A DNA stretch of 64,000 bases from positions 1,550,001 to 1,614,000 of the forward strand of contig LSAX01000004.1 in NCBI GenBank assembly GCA_001557505.1, read 5' to 3'. Origin of the DNA: Reticulascus tulasneorum (Eukaryota > Ascomycota > Sordariomycetes > Glomerellales > Reticulascaceae). Positions 11,689-24,200 of this stretch are shown one piece after another. Each line of letters starts with the position of its first letter. Within the stretch, counting starts at the first letter, position 1. The translations under genes and the position numbers were made by a program. The notes beneath the pieces were generated by a model. It ran no database searches, was not told the origin of the DNA, and saw only the letters and a list, made by a program, of their open reading frames with translations.

Positions 11689-14600
11689 ATGGAAGACGTG
11701 GAGGAGCCGTCGTCGAGTCGAGCTCGCGATGTTGCAAGAGCCAACGGCCGGGCGCTTTATCGTCTGAACTCGAACCACAGCAGCTCCAGCATCTTTGAGG
11801 ATGTTGAAATGGCCCAAGATGAGGTTTGTAGCGTGACCCTCCTACTGTCAGTGGTTTAATCGTCTCTGACCTTCACCAAGCTCTTCTCTGGACCAGTTGC
11901 TGAGAGTCTTCCCACGAGCATCTCTGCCTTTTCCCATCGTCGACCTCGAGCAGATTCAATAGCCAGCTTCACCTATTATCAAGACGATCCAGAGCCGTCG
12001 CCAGATGAGTTCGACGAAGAGCGACAAAGCGTCTCTGATTTGGGAGATTTTCATTTTGGAGACGAGGACCAAGATTCAACCGACCTAGAGGAAGGAAGTG
12101 CTGGTGAAGACTACAATTTGCACAGGAGATCATCAACACACTCGAGATCATCGATCCATGCCCACCTGTTGCGGAGTGATAGTGCTGCCACCATCGGGAG
12201 TGGGCATGGAGTGGGACGAGTCAGTCAAAAGGTTTACATGGTCAACGAGGACTTAACCATTGCGATTGCAGGGTTTCGCACCAGTCGTATTGGATTCGCA
12301 ACTTATATCGTCATTTGTGTTTTAACTTTTGGTTTGGCGTATCTCCTCCTCAGGTGGCTTCCTAGGTGGCATGTAAGGCTGCTAGGCCAATCATGCGCCC
12401 TCAGTGATTGCGACTGGGTGATTATTGAGGTAGAACCCGCCTTCTTATCCACATCTTATGTCTTTGGCTAACTCTTACAGAATCAATGGGGCGAACTCAG
12501 TGTTATGGATGTTGAAACGAGGCTATATGGAAGACCCCTATCTACAGTCTTTGGATCTTCTGAGAAGGGTTACATGGTGGACGATGAATACGATCCCATC
12601 ATAACGGAACTTCGAATGCTCAATTATCGTTATGTGCGCCTTTACTTCCATCAACAGAAGGACAAGTTTATCATGTTTAACGGCTGGCGGGATCCGAATT
12701 GGGCCGATATTAGATCGGTGCGCTCAGGGATAGACAGCGATGAAAAAAACCTCCGTGAGGTTGTTTTCGGCAATAATCTCATTGACATTGAGCAAAAATC
12801 CATACCGCGTCTTCTTATTGACGAGGTATGTTCGTCCGGCTTTATCTGGAATAAACCTGGTTCTTTCCCACTTTTAGACCGCTATAAGTATGGGCTAACT
12901 TTCCCAGGTGTTTCACCCGTTCTACATCTTCCAGATTGCCAGTTTAATTCTCTGGTCTCTTGACGAGTACTATTACTATGCGATCTGCATTTTCCTCATC
13001 TCATTTGGCAGTATCACTACCACTCTCATCGAAACCCGGGCGGTTAGTACTCCCCGAGTTGTGGAGCCTCAGCCGGCAGTGTAACTAACCGCACAGACTA
13101 TGAGGCGGCTCCGCGAGATATCGCGCTTTGAATGCGATGTTCGAGTTCTCCGGAATGGTTTCTGTTAGACAACTTATACCGAAAGATGCCCGTCGTATAA
13201 AGCTAACAGTCTTCAAGGGCGATACGTGTCCTCAAGTGAGCTTGTCCCCGGTGACGTTTACGAAGTCAGCGATCCGAATCTGGCACAGTTCCCAAGCGAC
13301 AGCCTACTACTTAGTGGTGACTGCATTGTCAATGAAAGCATGCTTACTGGTGAGAACCCCCGATCCAGACTTGTCTGCGCTATCTCACAGCGGATGGATA
13401 GGCGAGTCGGTGCCGGTGTCTAAATCTCCTGCCACCGAAGAAACTCTCCATACACTAGACTTAGCTGCGCCTACGGTATCGCCAGAAATAGCCCGTCACT
13501 TCCTGTTCTGCGGCACCAAGATTGTTCGGGCTAGACGGCCACAGGAGGACCAGGATGGAGATGCTGTCGCACTTGGTCTGGTGGTAAGGACGGGATTTAG
13601 CACCACGAAAGGATCTCTTGTTCGGTCAATGCTATTTCCCAAGCCTTCCGGATTTAAATTCTACAGGGATTCGTTCCGATACATTAGCGTCATGGCCATT
13701 GTTGCGCTTCTGGGCTTCGTCGCATCCTTCATCAACTTCCTGAGGCTCCAGCTCGCATGGCACTTGATCATTGTTCGAGCTTTGGACCTAATAACAATCG
13801 TGGTTCCGCCTGCTCTTCCGGCTACACTCACCATCGGTACAAATTTCGCGCTGGGACGTCTTAAGAAAAAGCAAATATTCTGTATCAGCCCTCAGCGAGT
13901 AATCGTTGGCGGGAAATTAGATATCATGTGTTTCGACAAGACTGGAACCCTAACCGAGGAAGGATTGGATATCCTGGGTGTGAGAGTGGTGGCAGAAACT
14001 ACTGGCAGGTTCACAGACCTATTATCAACACCCATGTCTCTGGCAGCTGATCTCGCGAGTCGCCCTTCATCCTCCAGTCTACAGAGCAAACGGACAGCAG
14101 CTCTGTACACCATGGCAACTTGCCACTCATTAAGATCTGTTGATGGCGAACTAGTTGGGGACCCACTTGATCTCAAGATGTTTGAGTTCACGCAGTGGTC
14201 GTTCGAGGAGGGCAAGCAAAGCGCAAGTGAGCAGGACGAAGAGGAGCAAGGAAGCCTCTCTCCCTCCATTGCGCGGCCACCACCCGAATACAGAAGACTA
14301 TGGTCTGATACGGAAATTGAAATGGTTAGTCTGATTCTCTGTCCGACCTTGTTGATCTATGCTAATCCCCAAACACAGCCGCCACTTGAGTTGGGAGTGG
14401 TGAGGTCGTTCGAGTTCGTTTCTCAACTCCGAAGAGCGAGCGTTATAGTACGGCAATTCGGGCAACAAAGTGGCGATGTATTCGTGAAAGGCGCTCCTGA
14501 GTGCATGCGAGAAATATGCCGAGAAAGCAGCTGTAAGCCCTATTCATTTACTTGTAGCCTTTGTTGCCATCGGCTTTTGCTAACTGCCCATTCCAGTCCC

Positions 14601-16573
14601 AAGTGATTATGATGAACAGCTATCCTACTATACCCATAAAGGCTATCGAGTGATTGGCTGCGCTACTCGGCACATTGCAAAACTCAGCTGGGTAAAGGCA
14701 CAGAAAATGAAACGACACGAAGTGGAGACCGATCTAGACTTTGTTGGGTTCATTGTCTTCGAAAACAAATTGAAGCCAACCACCGCCAACGTGCTGAAAG
14801 AACTCACGGAGTCAAACATCGGCGCCGTTATGGTCACTGGAGACAACATCTTGACAGCCATCAGCGTAGCTCGCGAGTGCAATCTGATCCATAAAACCGC
14901 TCACTGTTTTGTGCCCCGGTTTGTCGAAGGTAAAGTCGTCACGATTGCCTTCGCAGACACAATCTCTAGCTAACGCGTCGACATGAAGGAAATTTTCGAG
15001 ATCCAAATGCACGACTGCAGTGGGAGAGCATCGATAATAGCGCGTTTCACTTAAGTGAGAATACTTTGCTGGTCAGTTCTACCTAACCCTGCGGCTCGTA
15101 TATGACTTCCTAGTAATGTATTCATAGCCACTCCCTCCACCAATTGGGGTAGACGCATCATTGCCCTACGAAATTAGCAACATACGGAACTACACATTGG
15201 CTGTCAGCGGTGATGTCTTTCGGTGGGTTGTAGATTTCGCACCGCCTCGGGTCCTACATAGAGTAAGTCACTCATTCCTTCCGCTGGCAAGGCAATACAA
15301 TAACATGACAAGATGCTTGTATGCGGCAAAGTCTTTGCTCGAATGTCTCCGGACGAGAAACACGAATTAGTAGAAAAACTTCAGAGCATCGGTTACTGCT
15401 GTGGATTTTGCGGTGATGGGGCAAACGACTGCGGCGCACTAAAGGCTGCCGACGTTGGCATCTCATTGTCCGAGGCGGAGGCTTCTGTGGCTGCACCTTT
15501 CACCTCACGAGTGTTTGATATCGGATGCGTTCCTGAGGTCATACGGTCAGTCACTACTATCTTAAATTTCCCAAGATTATTGTTGGTTGACAGCGATGCA
15601 CTTCAGGGAAGGTCGAGCTGCCCTTGTGACCAGCTTCAGCTGCTTCAAGTACATGAGTCTATACTCGGCGATACAGTTTACATCCGTCAGCTTCCTCTAT
15701 GCCACCGCATCAAACCTTGGTGACTTCCAGGTACTGGTAACCCCTTTGGTTGATTTAAAACATGCTAATAAAATGGGGCAAGTTTCTGTTCATCGATTTG
15801 TTATTGATCTTACCGATTGCTATCTTTAGTAAGGTCTTCAACTGCGATTGTGTAAGCCATAACTAATATCACGTTTTCAAGTGAGCTGGGCTGGACCATC
15901 CCCGACTCTATCCCAGAAAAGGCCGACCGCGGATCTTGTGTCTCGAAAAGTTCTAGTACCGTTACTGGGTCAGATGAGCATCTGTGTTGCGGGACAGGCC
16001 ATCGTCTACGTGGTTGTGCGAAAACAACCTTGGTATGGATTGCCCATGGCTTCAAGCATTCACTGACCTAACAAGAATCCAATAGGTACATACCACCACG
16101 AATCAACCACGATAAATCTAACGTCAAGAATTCGGAAAACACTGTTCTTTTTCTGGTTTCTTGCTTTGAATACATCTTATCTGGCGTGGTTCTCAATGCT
16201 GGTCCACCGTTCAGGCAAAGAGCATTGCGCAATTGTAAGTCTCCAGTCGTTATCCAGGCAAATATAAGGAGGATGGCTTACTTCATCAGGGCCATTCTTG
16301 ACAACAATAGCCGCTACCCTCATGCTTACGCTGTACATGGTACTCGGTTCGACACGTGCAGTGAAGAAGTTCATGCAGCTGACCAAGACGAGCTGGGACT
16401 TCGAGCTTTTCATGGTCGCGTTGGGCTTCACGTATCTGATGGTTGCGTGGGCTTCCGAGAAGTTTTTATTCCATCGACTGGCCCGGGCTGTTGGGCACAT
16501 CAAGCAACTTGTGACAAAACGGCCAAAGAAGAGAAAAGAGTACAAGGTCATCCTAGAGAGCATGCGGGCATGA
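11689..16573 (+). CDS. ypk9: P5B-type transport ATPase (Ypk9/ATP13A2 family), vacuolar
   Basis: P-type ATPase of the P5B group; animal and yeast members sit in lysosome or vacuole, and ATP13A2 exports polyamines. The start ATG follows TTGACC at 11689. Features in order: disordered acidic N-terminus; P5 N-terminal membrane segment ([19 protein letters not shown]); actuator motif LTGES, with its codons split by an intron near 13350-13400; membrane signature PPALPATLT, the P5B form (P5A has PPELP); phosphorylation site [10 protein letters not shown] near 13940; KGAPE; hinge [18 protein letters not shown] near 15410; and C-terminal helices ending VILESMRA. Several apparent breaks (13170, 13350, 14940, 15280, 15545, 15735, 15830, 16030, 16220) all resolve as in-phase GT-AG introns, so the gene looks intact. 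Substrate is inferred from the family. Confidence 0.92.
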
Positions 16574-17283
16574 GACACAACGATACGCCGCTCCGGGGAG
16601 TGTTTCTGCCAATAACATCGTCTGTTCCGGTATTGTGATATGTGGGCAACTCAGGCACAATTGTGTTCTAGCGTATGTACATATTATCGATCGTAGTATA
16701 GAAAACTTATTGCGTTGGTGTAGATGGACAGGACTACCTGACGATTGTCGTAATAGTCCTAAGAAGTGGTGCTAGTATGGACTGTATTTCCTTGGCACAT
16801 AGGCTCATATGTAGAAATGCACGTGTCATCATACTTTACGGGGCAATGAGACGCAACCGAAGTGGGCCAATGCGAAGCCTGTGAAGCAAGTCTATGAGAC
16901 AGTGGGATCCTCAATTTACAGTTCACGCAGCCCGCCACTACCTAATTGACCAAGATTCTGATCGAGGAAGATAAAGAGATACTTGTGCATTGCGCCGATA
17001 TCCGGCGCGGACGAAAGAATCAGTTGCTGCTAACAGTTGATTGTCCCACCACTGTGCCCGCCCCCCCCCCCCCCCCCTTCTGACCAACAAGCTCGGTTTC
17101 TGGAACGGACCAAATGTGATGGTGCTCAGACACTGCTGTTTCGGCTCATACACTATTTGAACAACCAGCTCAACATCGGCGAAATTTGCCATTCCAGTTG
17201 GCAGACTTCTCAATTAAACCCAAAGCTCTATAACTCTCACTGCGACTGTATTAGGACTAACTAGTGTTGAATATACCGGCGTA
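16574..17283. other. Intergenic with poly-C tract
   Basis: 3' flank of the ATPase and promoter of the methyltransferase-like gene. It contains a 17-base C run at 17061-17077. No gene is seen. Confidence 0.6.
17061..17077 (+). repeat. Poly-C homopolymer (17 bases)
   Basis: Seventeen consecutive C after a G, about 210 bp upstream of the proposed start of the methyltransferase-like gene. On the minus strand it is a G17 tract. Homopolymers of this length are prone to length error. Confidence 0.95.
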
Positions 17284-18592
17284 ATGAACTACGGTATGAA
17301 ATATATTTAACCCGATAAACTCTCTGATCCCCCAAGTTCTTATATCATTGCAGAATGGGTCCTAGACGGGGGTTACTTGCCTCACGCTGTGATCAGGATA
17401 GGCATACGACGGCAGCTTAGTGAGCGCATTGACGCGATCAGGAGCACGTCTCTTAGCCTGGATTATGACCGGAAAATTGGCTTCATTGAGCAGCTCCGAA
17501 CTCGTCCCATTGCCATCGAGACAGCCACTGCGAACAAGCAGCACTATGAAGTTGGCACCGGTGTGCTTGCCTCGTGCTTAGGCCCTCGGATGAAGTACTC
17601 GTCGTGTCTATACCCGAAAGGTGGCGAGACCTTGGCGCAGGCCGAAGTGGCCATGCTGCAGACATATGTCGAAAAAGCAGAGCTCAAAGATGGCATGAGT
17701 ATCCTCGATCTTGGGTAGGTTTTCACTTGGTTTCTCGGGGTACCCGTACAGTCGGCGAGAATTTGCTGATTATTGGGAAACAGCTGCGGTTGGGGGTCTG
17801 GCGCCCTTTACTTCGCTGAGGTCCTGCCAAATGCAAAGGTCACGGCATTCTCCAACTCCCGGACTCAAAAAGAATACATAGATTCCCAAGCGCAGCAAAG
17901 AGGGTTGAAGAACCTGACAGTCATAACGGGCAACGTGGTCGATTATGAGTTTGATCAATCGATCTTCGATCGAGTAGTGTCTATTGAGGTAATGTTGACG
18001 CTGCTCGACTCTCTCTTGACGTGCTAAGCACTGCGAGACGGAGAGCTAACCAGTGATATATCTAGCTCTTCGAGCACATGAAAAACTACGAACTGCTTAT
18101 GGCCAAGGTGGCCCGGGCCCTGAAACCTGGAGGCAAGCTCTTTGTGCACATGTTCGCCCACAAGACCACTCCCTACGACTACGAGGAAGGATGGATGACA
18201 ACTCATTTCTTTACAGGAGGTACCATGGTCTCCGCAGACCTCCTACTGTATTTTCAGAGTGACCTGAAAATCCAAAAGCAGTGGTGGGTAAACGGAAAAC
18301 ATTATTCGAGAACTTGTGAGGTGAGTGGAGCGAAGACGGAGTTGCCCAGTACCGTTTCCCACGCACTTTACTGACAGGGAATTTAAAGGACTGGCTGACC
18401 AACATGGTGGCTCACAAAACGGACATATGGCCACACTTGTGCGACACGTACGGGGAGGCCAACGCCGCCGTATGGTATAACAGATGGCAAATATTCTATA
18501 TGGCGTGCTCCGAACTATTCGCATACGAGGGAGGCGACACGTGGGGTGTATCTCACTACCTCTTTGAAAAGCCTTCAGCCAGAGCCGTGTAG
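17284..18592 (+). CDS. SAM-dependent methyltransferase of the cyclopropane-fatty-acid synthase / coclaurine N-methyltransferase-like family
   Basis: The protein resembles the CMAS/CNMT branch: N-terminal [47 protein letters not shown]-binding motif [17 protein letters not shown] split by an intron at about 17716, [23 protein letters not shown] and a C-terminal [12 protein letters not shown] helix. Family members alkylate lipid double bonds or methylate amines; the substrate cannot be told from sequence. The start is inferred. A 10-nt first exon (ATG AAC TAC G at 17284-17293) followed by GTATGA and the acceptor TTGCAG at about 17353 yields MNYEWVLDGG in frame. No upstream in-frame ATG exists in the second exon itself. 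At least four introns are present. The C-terminus reads KPSARAV. A longer upstream exon remains possible. Confidence 0.82.
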
Positions 18593-18748
18593 CTGTATAT
18601 ACCTGTAGTTACACTCTTGACCGAGAGCTCGTAGGTAGTGAGTGCGATTCGTCCTGCGCTATGGCCTTAGCACCATGACTCGATGACCAAACCAATATTC
18701 GGAGGCATAAAGAGTTGTTCCTCACGGCTCGCTGATAGCTTGTCTGCT

Positions 18749-18965
18749 CTAGTGATCCCATGGATGCTTCCAACCCATTAATACCGGACCGTCCTTCTTC
18801 GCCCTGTACATCAACTAAGCTTTCCTATTAGCACGTGGTGCGAGCAAATTGGACGGGAAAATAACGCACAAAGAACCACATCCCGGCGCCCAGGGCCGTT
18901 GCCGTAAAGCGATAAACACGAGGGACATGAGGTAGAGGAGGTTTGGGGCCTGGTAGCGATGACAT
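18749..18965 (-). CDS. Small single-helix subunit of mitochondrial complex I (NDUFB2/AGGG-like)
   Basis: A 53-residue protein assembled from two exons, 18870-18965 and 18749-18814. Exon 1 reads MSSLPGPKPPLPHVPR, then VYRFTATALGAGMWFF. The intron has donor GTGCGT, branch-like GCTAATAG and acceptor CTTAG. Exon 2 reads LMYRAKKDGPVL, then MGWKHPWDH. The pattern of a short N-terminus, one membrane helix with MWFF, YRAKKDGP and the terminal GWKHPWDH is that of fungal accessory subunits homologous to NDUFB2 in the inner-membrane arm of NADH:ubiquinone oxidoreductase. The unspliced frame runs into a nonsense tail, so the gene is easy to miss. The assignment rests on the C-terminal motif and the single helix. 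Confidence 0.85.
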
Positions 18966-19715
18966 CCTGTAGACTTGCTTCGATCCCGTTTGTGCGGTTG
19001 GTCGGTTTAATGACGCTGAGTGTCTGCTTCGGAGCAATATTGTTAGATCTAGACCCATAGTCGCTCAATTGAATACACCTACCACGGATACCGACGGATT
19101 GATGGCGGAGTGCCTAGGTTCGATGATTGCTCTCAAGATACAGGTCTGTGATGAACGCTGGCATTTCATCGAGGTTGAAGATCCAGGTTGCTGGCCAAGA
19201 CCTGATTATGTAATGCAAGGTAGCTTAGTGCTGGCTTGGACCAACCTAGGCCAGCCCCAGGAATTAATAGCGACTGTGGCTGGCGTATCTTTCACACTGT
19301 ATAATAGTACCCTAGCAAGGTAAGGGTACTTACCAACCAAATCACCCCGCTAATCTCCTCAAATGACACTGACGAGATGCAAACCTACAGAACCCTTCAC
19401 GCCTGCCCAGGTACCGTAACAGGCCTCCTCCCCACCCTAATAGGGTACCGGGGTCTGTTCGGTGTCCGTTTGGCAGTGACGTTGCTTTATCTCCAAGCCG
19501 CCACCTTTCTACTGCAGGGACAGACATACAACATGACCTCTTGTCTTCGGTTTTATCTGGAGCCTACGAGATGGCTACCAACAAAACAATGAGAAATCTG
19601 CATATGCTATAGCTAGTTCATCATTTCCAACGGCCGCCTCTAAAGCTGCATTATTCATAAACTTACCCACCTGCCACAGCTGGTCTAACCGAGCGGTCCA
19701 ACATACGATCGCATC
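18966..19715. other. Divergent promoter region between the complex I subunit and the E2 gene
   Basis: Short frames only (the longest is about 84 codons), none with recognisable similarity. It serves two outward-facing genes. Confidence 0.55.
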
Positions 19716-20799
19716 ATGTCAACCCCAAAGTTCAACTCCAAGTCGCCTACAATCCGGCGCATATGTATGTTGCATCTGATTCTCTTGGTGCAAAAGCGCG
19801 GTTCAGCTAATATCAGATTCTCAGTGCGGGAAGCTGCTGAGCTGTCCAGTTCACCATCTCCAGATTATACGGCCACGCCGTTGGAGTCTGACCTCTTTGA
19901 GTGGCATTTCACGTTCCGAGGGCCACCCAACTCCGTCTATAGCGAGGGCATTTACCATGGTCGCATTGTGTTGCCTCCCACGTATCCTCTTCGACCACCA
20001 AGCTTCCGATTCATGACACCGAGCGGCCGCTTCGAGGCCAACCGAGAGATATGTCTGAGCATCAGCGGACATCACGAGGAAACATGGCAACCTGCTTGGG
20101 GTGTGCGCACCGCACTCGTAGCGTTAGTTATCCCCTATGTGCATTTCGGCTTTGATTTGGGGTTCACCCTTGCTGACTTTGCTGTCTCGGCTTCGCAGGC
20201 TGCGCAGCTTCATGGAAACCGACCCAAAGGGTCAGCTGGGAGGGCTGGATTCTAGCGACTCGGTTCGCAGGCGGCACGCTTCAGACTCCCAGTCGTACCG
20301 ATGCCCGGCTTGCGCGAAATCAAACCAGGAGATTATGCAGGAATGCGAAGATAACGCGAAAGCGGCATCAGACTCTGCCGCCGCGGCCAAGGAGGTAGAA
20401 ATACCCGCGGAGCTGAGCATGACCTGGAAGGACCAGATGGTAAAGCCAGCAGAAGGCACCGGTACCGTATCGGATGGTAGTCCGAGTAATCACGTTGGAA
20501 CTGGCGATGACGAGATCGCGGAGCTCGCCGAAGGCTTTGTTAGTACCAACCCCGTTGCCGACCTATCCGAGTCGAGAGCTTCAACCACGTATCCCCCAGC
20601 GCGCCCTGCACAGGCACTGCCGGCACCAACCCGGACCGCCGTTCTACTGCCACGCCAGCAAGTAGCACCACACAACCCAAATGCGCCCGAAGTCCAGCGG
20701 CAGCAAGATGAAGGCGTCCCGCTCTGGGTAGATCGAGGTATTGTTGTGTTGGTTGTGCTGCTAGCTGCCATGATCATAAAGGTCCTGCTCGAGTTCTAG
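19716..20799 (+). CDS. ubc6: ER tail-anchored ubiquitin-conjugating enzyme E2 (Ubc6/UBE2J type)
   Basis: E2 enzyme of ER-associated degradation. It starts MSTPKFNSKSPTIRRI at 19716; a first intron (GTATGT ... CTCAG at about 19764-19824) leads to LREAAELSSSPSPDY. The UBC fold shows FEWHFTFRGPPNSVY, GRIVLPPTYPLRPPSF and the active-site segment NREICLSISGHHEETWQP, with the catalytic Cys in ICLSIS. The usual HPN tripeptide is absent, as in the UBE2J family. A second intron (donor GTTAGT, acceptor TTCGCAG near 20198) joins RTALVA to LRSFMETDPKGQLGG. The long disordered linker contains a CPAC pair and ends in one hydrophobic helix, GIVVLVVLLAAMIIKVLLEF, at the extreme C-terminus, as expected for tail insertion. 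Confidence 0.93.
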
Positions 20800-21211
20800 C
20801 TCTTTGGCGCTCATGACTTTGCCAAACAAGAACGGAATTTGAATGACCCTCATATTTCGTGGCGTTTCGGAGTTGGTTTATGATGTATGGCATTTCCCGA
20901 GACTAGCCTCCCTTGATGGGAAAGAAGCTACTGGTGATATGGATAGACTTGTTCTTCGAATGTATTTACGCATCTCCGTAGGGGCCTTTGTGTCTCCTGT
21001 GCCTCACTTTGAAGTGTAAACTTTCAGATACTATTACTATCTACATGGCAATGGGGCTTGGTATTGCAATCTTTTGTTGCGACTTTACACCTTTATTAGG
21101 CTGTAGTCATACAATACAGTCAGGATAGATGCCCCTCGAATAATGTTGTGCTGGCCAACTTGGTCGGGTCTCTATCAACATCAAGGCTGAGGCGAATATC
21201 CTTCTTCTGTC
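20800..21211. other. Convergent 3' region between the E2 gene and the TFIIIC subunit
   Basis: No gene is seen; it holds the 3' ends of two facing genes. Confidence 0.6.
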
Positions 21212-24200
21212 CTAAGAGGGTATCTGCTTCGCAACCAAGAGCCACCACCACTCCTCTACCATTATGCTATTGCCATGGGTCATGTGCTTAAGAAACCCAT
21301 TCCGTAGTCCCCAATCCATGATCATCTGAGCATCGAAACTCTCCACGAGAGGCTTGATGGCCTGGCAGAGACTGTTGACGTCCAAAGGCCCGTGGGTGGC
21401 AATGGCAAACATGGCAGCTCCAAGAACCTGCGACCACCGCCTCCTATCTACTTCCCCAAAAAAATCTGTCCAGATGGGTATATCCCCTCTCGGAGACTCT
21501 CCCGGCGGAGGCGTTTGGGCTGCCTCGTGAATGAACGGCAGATGCTCATCATATGCGTACAAAGAAGTTGGGACGATATCTAGGCCAAAATGGTAGTGCG
21601 ATTTGGGGAACTTCCTATTTTCGTAATGTCCGGGGTTGAACCCTAGCGGAACGTTTGGCACGTCGACCGGTACTATCGCTACTCTTCCGGATGCTTGAAG
21701 GTTCATCACGGCCATGACTTGACCATCGTTTAGGATGTATGGAAGTCGAACTTTATCGTTCAGGCGGAATCTGTGGTCCAGTTGAGCTTTGAATTCTCCC
21801 GCGTCAAGAAACTTTTGTTCCTGCGCGAGGCTTGCAAGTCTCGTAAGATACCGATCGTTTAGCTTGTAGGGGCGACCATCAAGAGCTTTCATCTTGCTGG
21901 CAGCAATAACCCTCTGGTCTGTCAGACTTGTGAGAGCTGCTTCAAGCAGATCTTGTATACGCTCCTCGTTTCCGCCTTCAAGTTGTTCGACCTTCCTTCG
22001 AATATCATGAGGGTTGTACCGGTCCCTTGGAGTGCAACAGAGGGATCGTAGCCATGATCTGGCAGTAATCAGGTCAGCCCCGTGCTGACCATCAGCGAAT
22101 GTCTTTGTCGTATCAATGAAAGATATGGCTGGCTCGGATGTCGCAGCTTCAAACCTGTTGAAAACTGATGTGTGGGTGTGGTAGTATACATCGCGCCAGT
22201 CATCCCTTTCGGACCCCGTACTCGACATAGAAAATTTTTCTCCTAGCGAAGCTCTGCTGGCTGGTAAATTGACTTCGTCGCGAGTACGGAGACCTGCGGT
22301 CCAACGAATCAGGCCAACCCAATCATAAGCAGTATAGTTGTTGAAGTCAATTGGAGGCAGTTCGTCCTTTTCGTACGCCATTATATAGTGGTCCTGGAAC
22401 TGTTCTGTGAGCTGCATGATAAAAGATCTGCGATCCTTTTGCACTCTCGCCCAAAATTTCCTCAAGTTCAGAAGTGTCATACCCGGAAACAATTTCATCA
22501 TCAAACCCCATTCGATAGTCTTGTCTGCGCCACCAAGCAAGGTCCGGGTGGTCACGAATGCCGAAATAAGAACACCCTCATTGTTTCCGTCTAGAGAAGT
22601 CTTCTGTCCTGGGATGTCTGTGGGAAAGTCTCGGTCTCCGGGGAGCGACGTAAGCCTTCGCTGCTTGAAGCGTGGTTTGCCACCGGGTTTTCTTCTCTGC
22701 TGCCAAAGTCCCCTGGCCACTCTCCCATGCCCGGCATGTTTGTTTGGGCGAATTGTGTCAACGGGCGTGCCAACATCAACAGAAACTTGGCTCGCAATGC
22801 TCTGTTCCCTATATGTAACACCATCCGATAGCCAGCCACTCGCAGTCAGCTGGTTTTCAATTTGCCAAAGAAGCGATGGAGCTTTCCATGGAACAGGTAA
22901 CGTCGCATCACCAACGTTTATGAAGCGGTACTCAGGCGCAATGGAGCCATTGAGAGCGGAGGCTTGCCCACTGGGGGATAATTCCCAGTCAAGACATTTT
23001 TCGATTTGATCCAGAATCAAGTGGCTGTTATGAATTCTGGGACGGCCGGGTCCCCGTTTTCTAGTTATTTCACCAATGTCCTGTGGCAAATCCTGCTTCA
23101 GGAACCAGGTACGATCAGGCATCCAGCCCTTGATTGTGAAACTTCCATTTCCAGACTCAAAGAAGTTGGTGTTGAGTCGTGGCCAAGACCCTTTACTCTC
23201 GGCAATTGCTGTTGAATCCTTGAACCTGACTCTGTAGATTCCCTCCTCTTCCTCGACATCGATATGCTCTGAAGTAGAGACCGAAGCAGCGCGATCTGGG
23301 GTGACGTCCCCAAGCCTAGCACCCTCGGGAGGATCATCTGGGCCAGCCTCGCCTAGAAAAGTGTTCGGGTCAAGGAATGTCAGGGTTGCCGGAGAGTGGT
23401 GGGTATCCGGCTCATGATGTTCATTAGCAATGGTGCGATCTTCGTATTCGCCGCTTGCCTTCTGGCTATCATGCACAAATTGCCGGAATATGTTTTTCCT
23501 CCTTAACCCGCCCCTACCATCATCTTCTAGGATATTTCCGTCCAGGACTGCTGTATTTTCGCCGAGCCCTCGCTTCCGCCTTTGTCTTAGTTTCTTTGGG
23601 CTTGGGCTGCTGTAGTCCAATTCGAAGGCCTTCCGCTTCGTGCCTGGCGTATTACTGTTGGTATAAACAGGCGCGTGCAGAACCTCAACATCACCGGCCA
23701 ACTTCCGCCGATTGGAGAAAATTGGCTGTCCATTAAAACTAGTGTCATCCGGTATACCGGTTGTCGGAGTAAAGAAAGGGGGAACGTATGGTCTTGGATG
23801 TGTCTGCTTGATCTTTTCAGTGATAAGCTGGGCGGTCGGGGAAAACGGACTGGTACTGGGTGCTAGAATCAGCTGGTAACTGTAGAATATTCCTCTAGAG
23901 TCCTTAAATGCATGTGATGACGCCTTGAGCTCATCCTTTTCCAGTAGTCTGGAGAGCGCGAGTTGACAGGTTCTATGGTTTGGGGGGCTGTCTTCTGGGA
24001 AGGTTTTCTCCCAGACCGACAGGACTGCGTACCATATCGACCGCCCGCCGGGAAATACACCATTGCTGACAGATACAAGGTATGTAAGTATTTCGGATGT
24101 TCTATGTGGCTGCGGATGCGCGATTGCGGCCTTCTCTATCCGCGAGCGAAAGGGGGGAATCCTAGGGTTGTCCACGCCGGCCTCAACAGATACAGCAATC

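Noticed and set aside
13100..16250. Multiple stops and frame changes in the P5B ATPase suggesting a pseudogene
   Set aside because: Each break coincides with a GT-AG intron that rejoins conserved sequence in phase, for example [48 protein letters not shown] and RN/WPFL.
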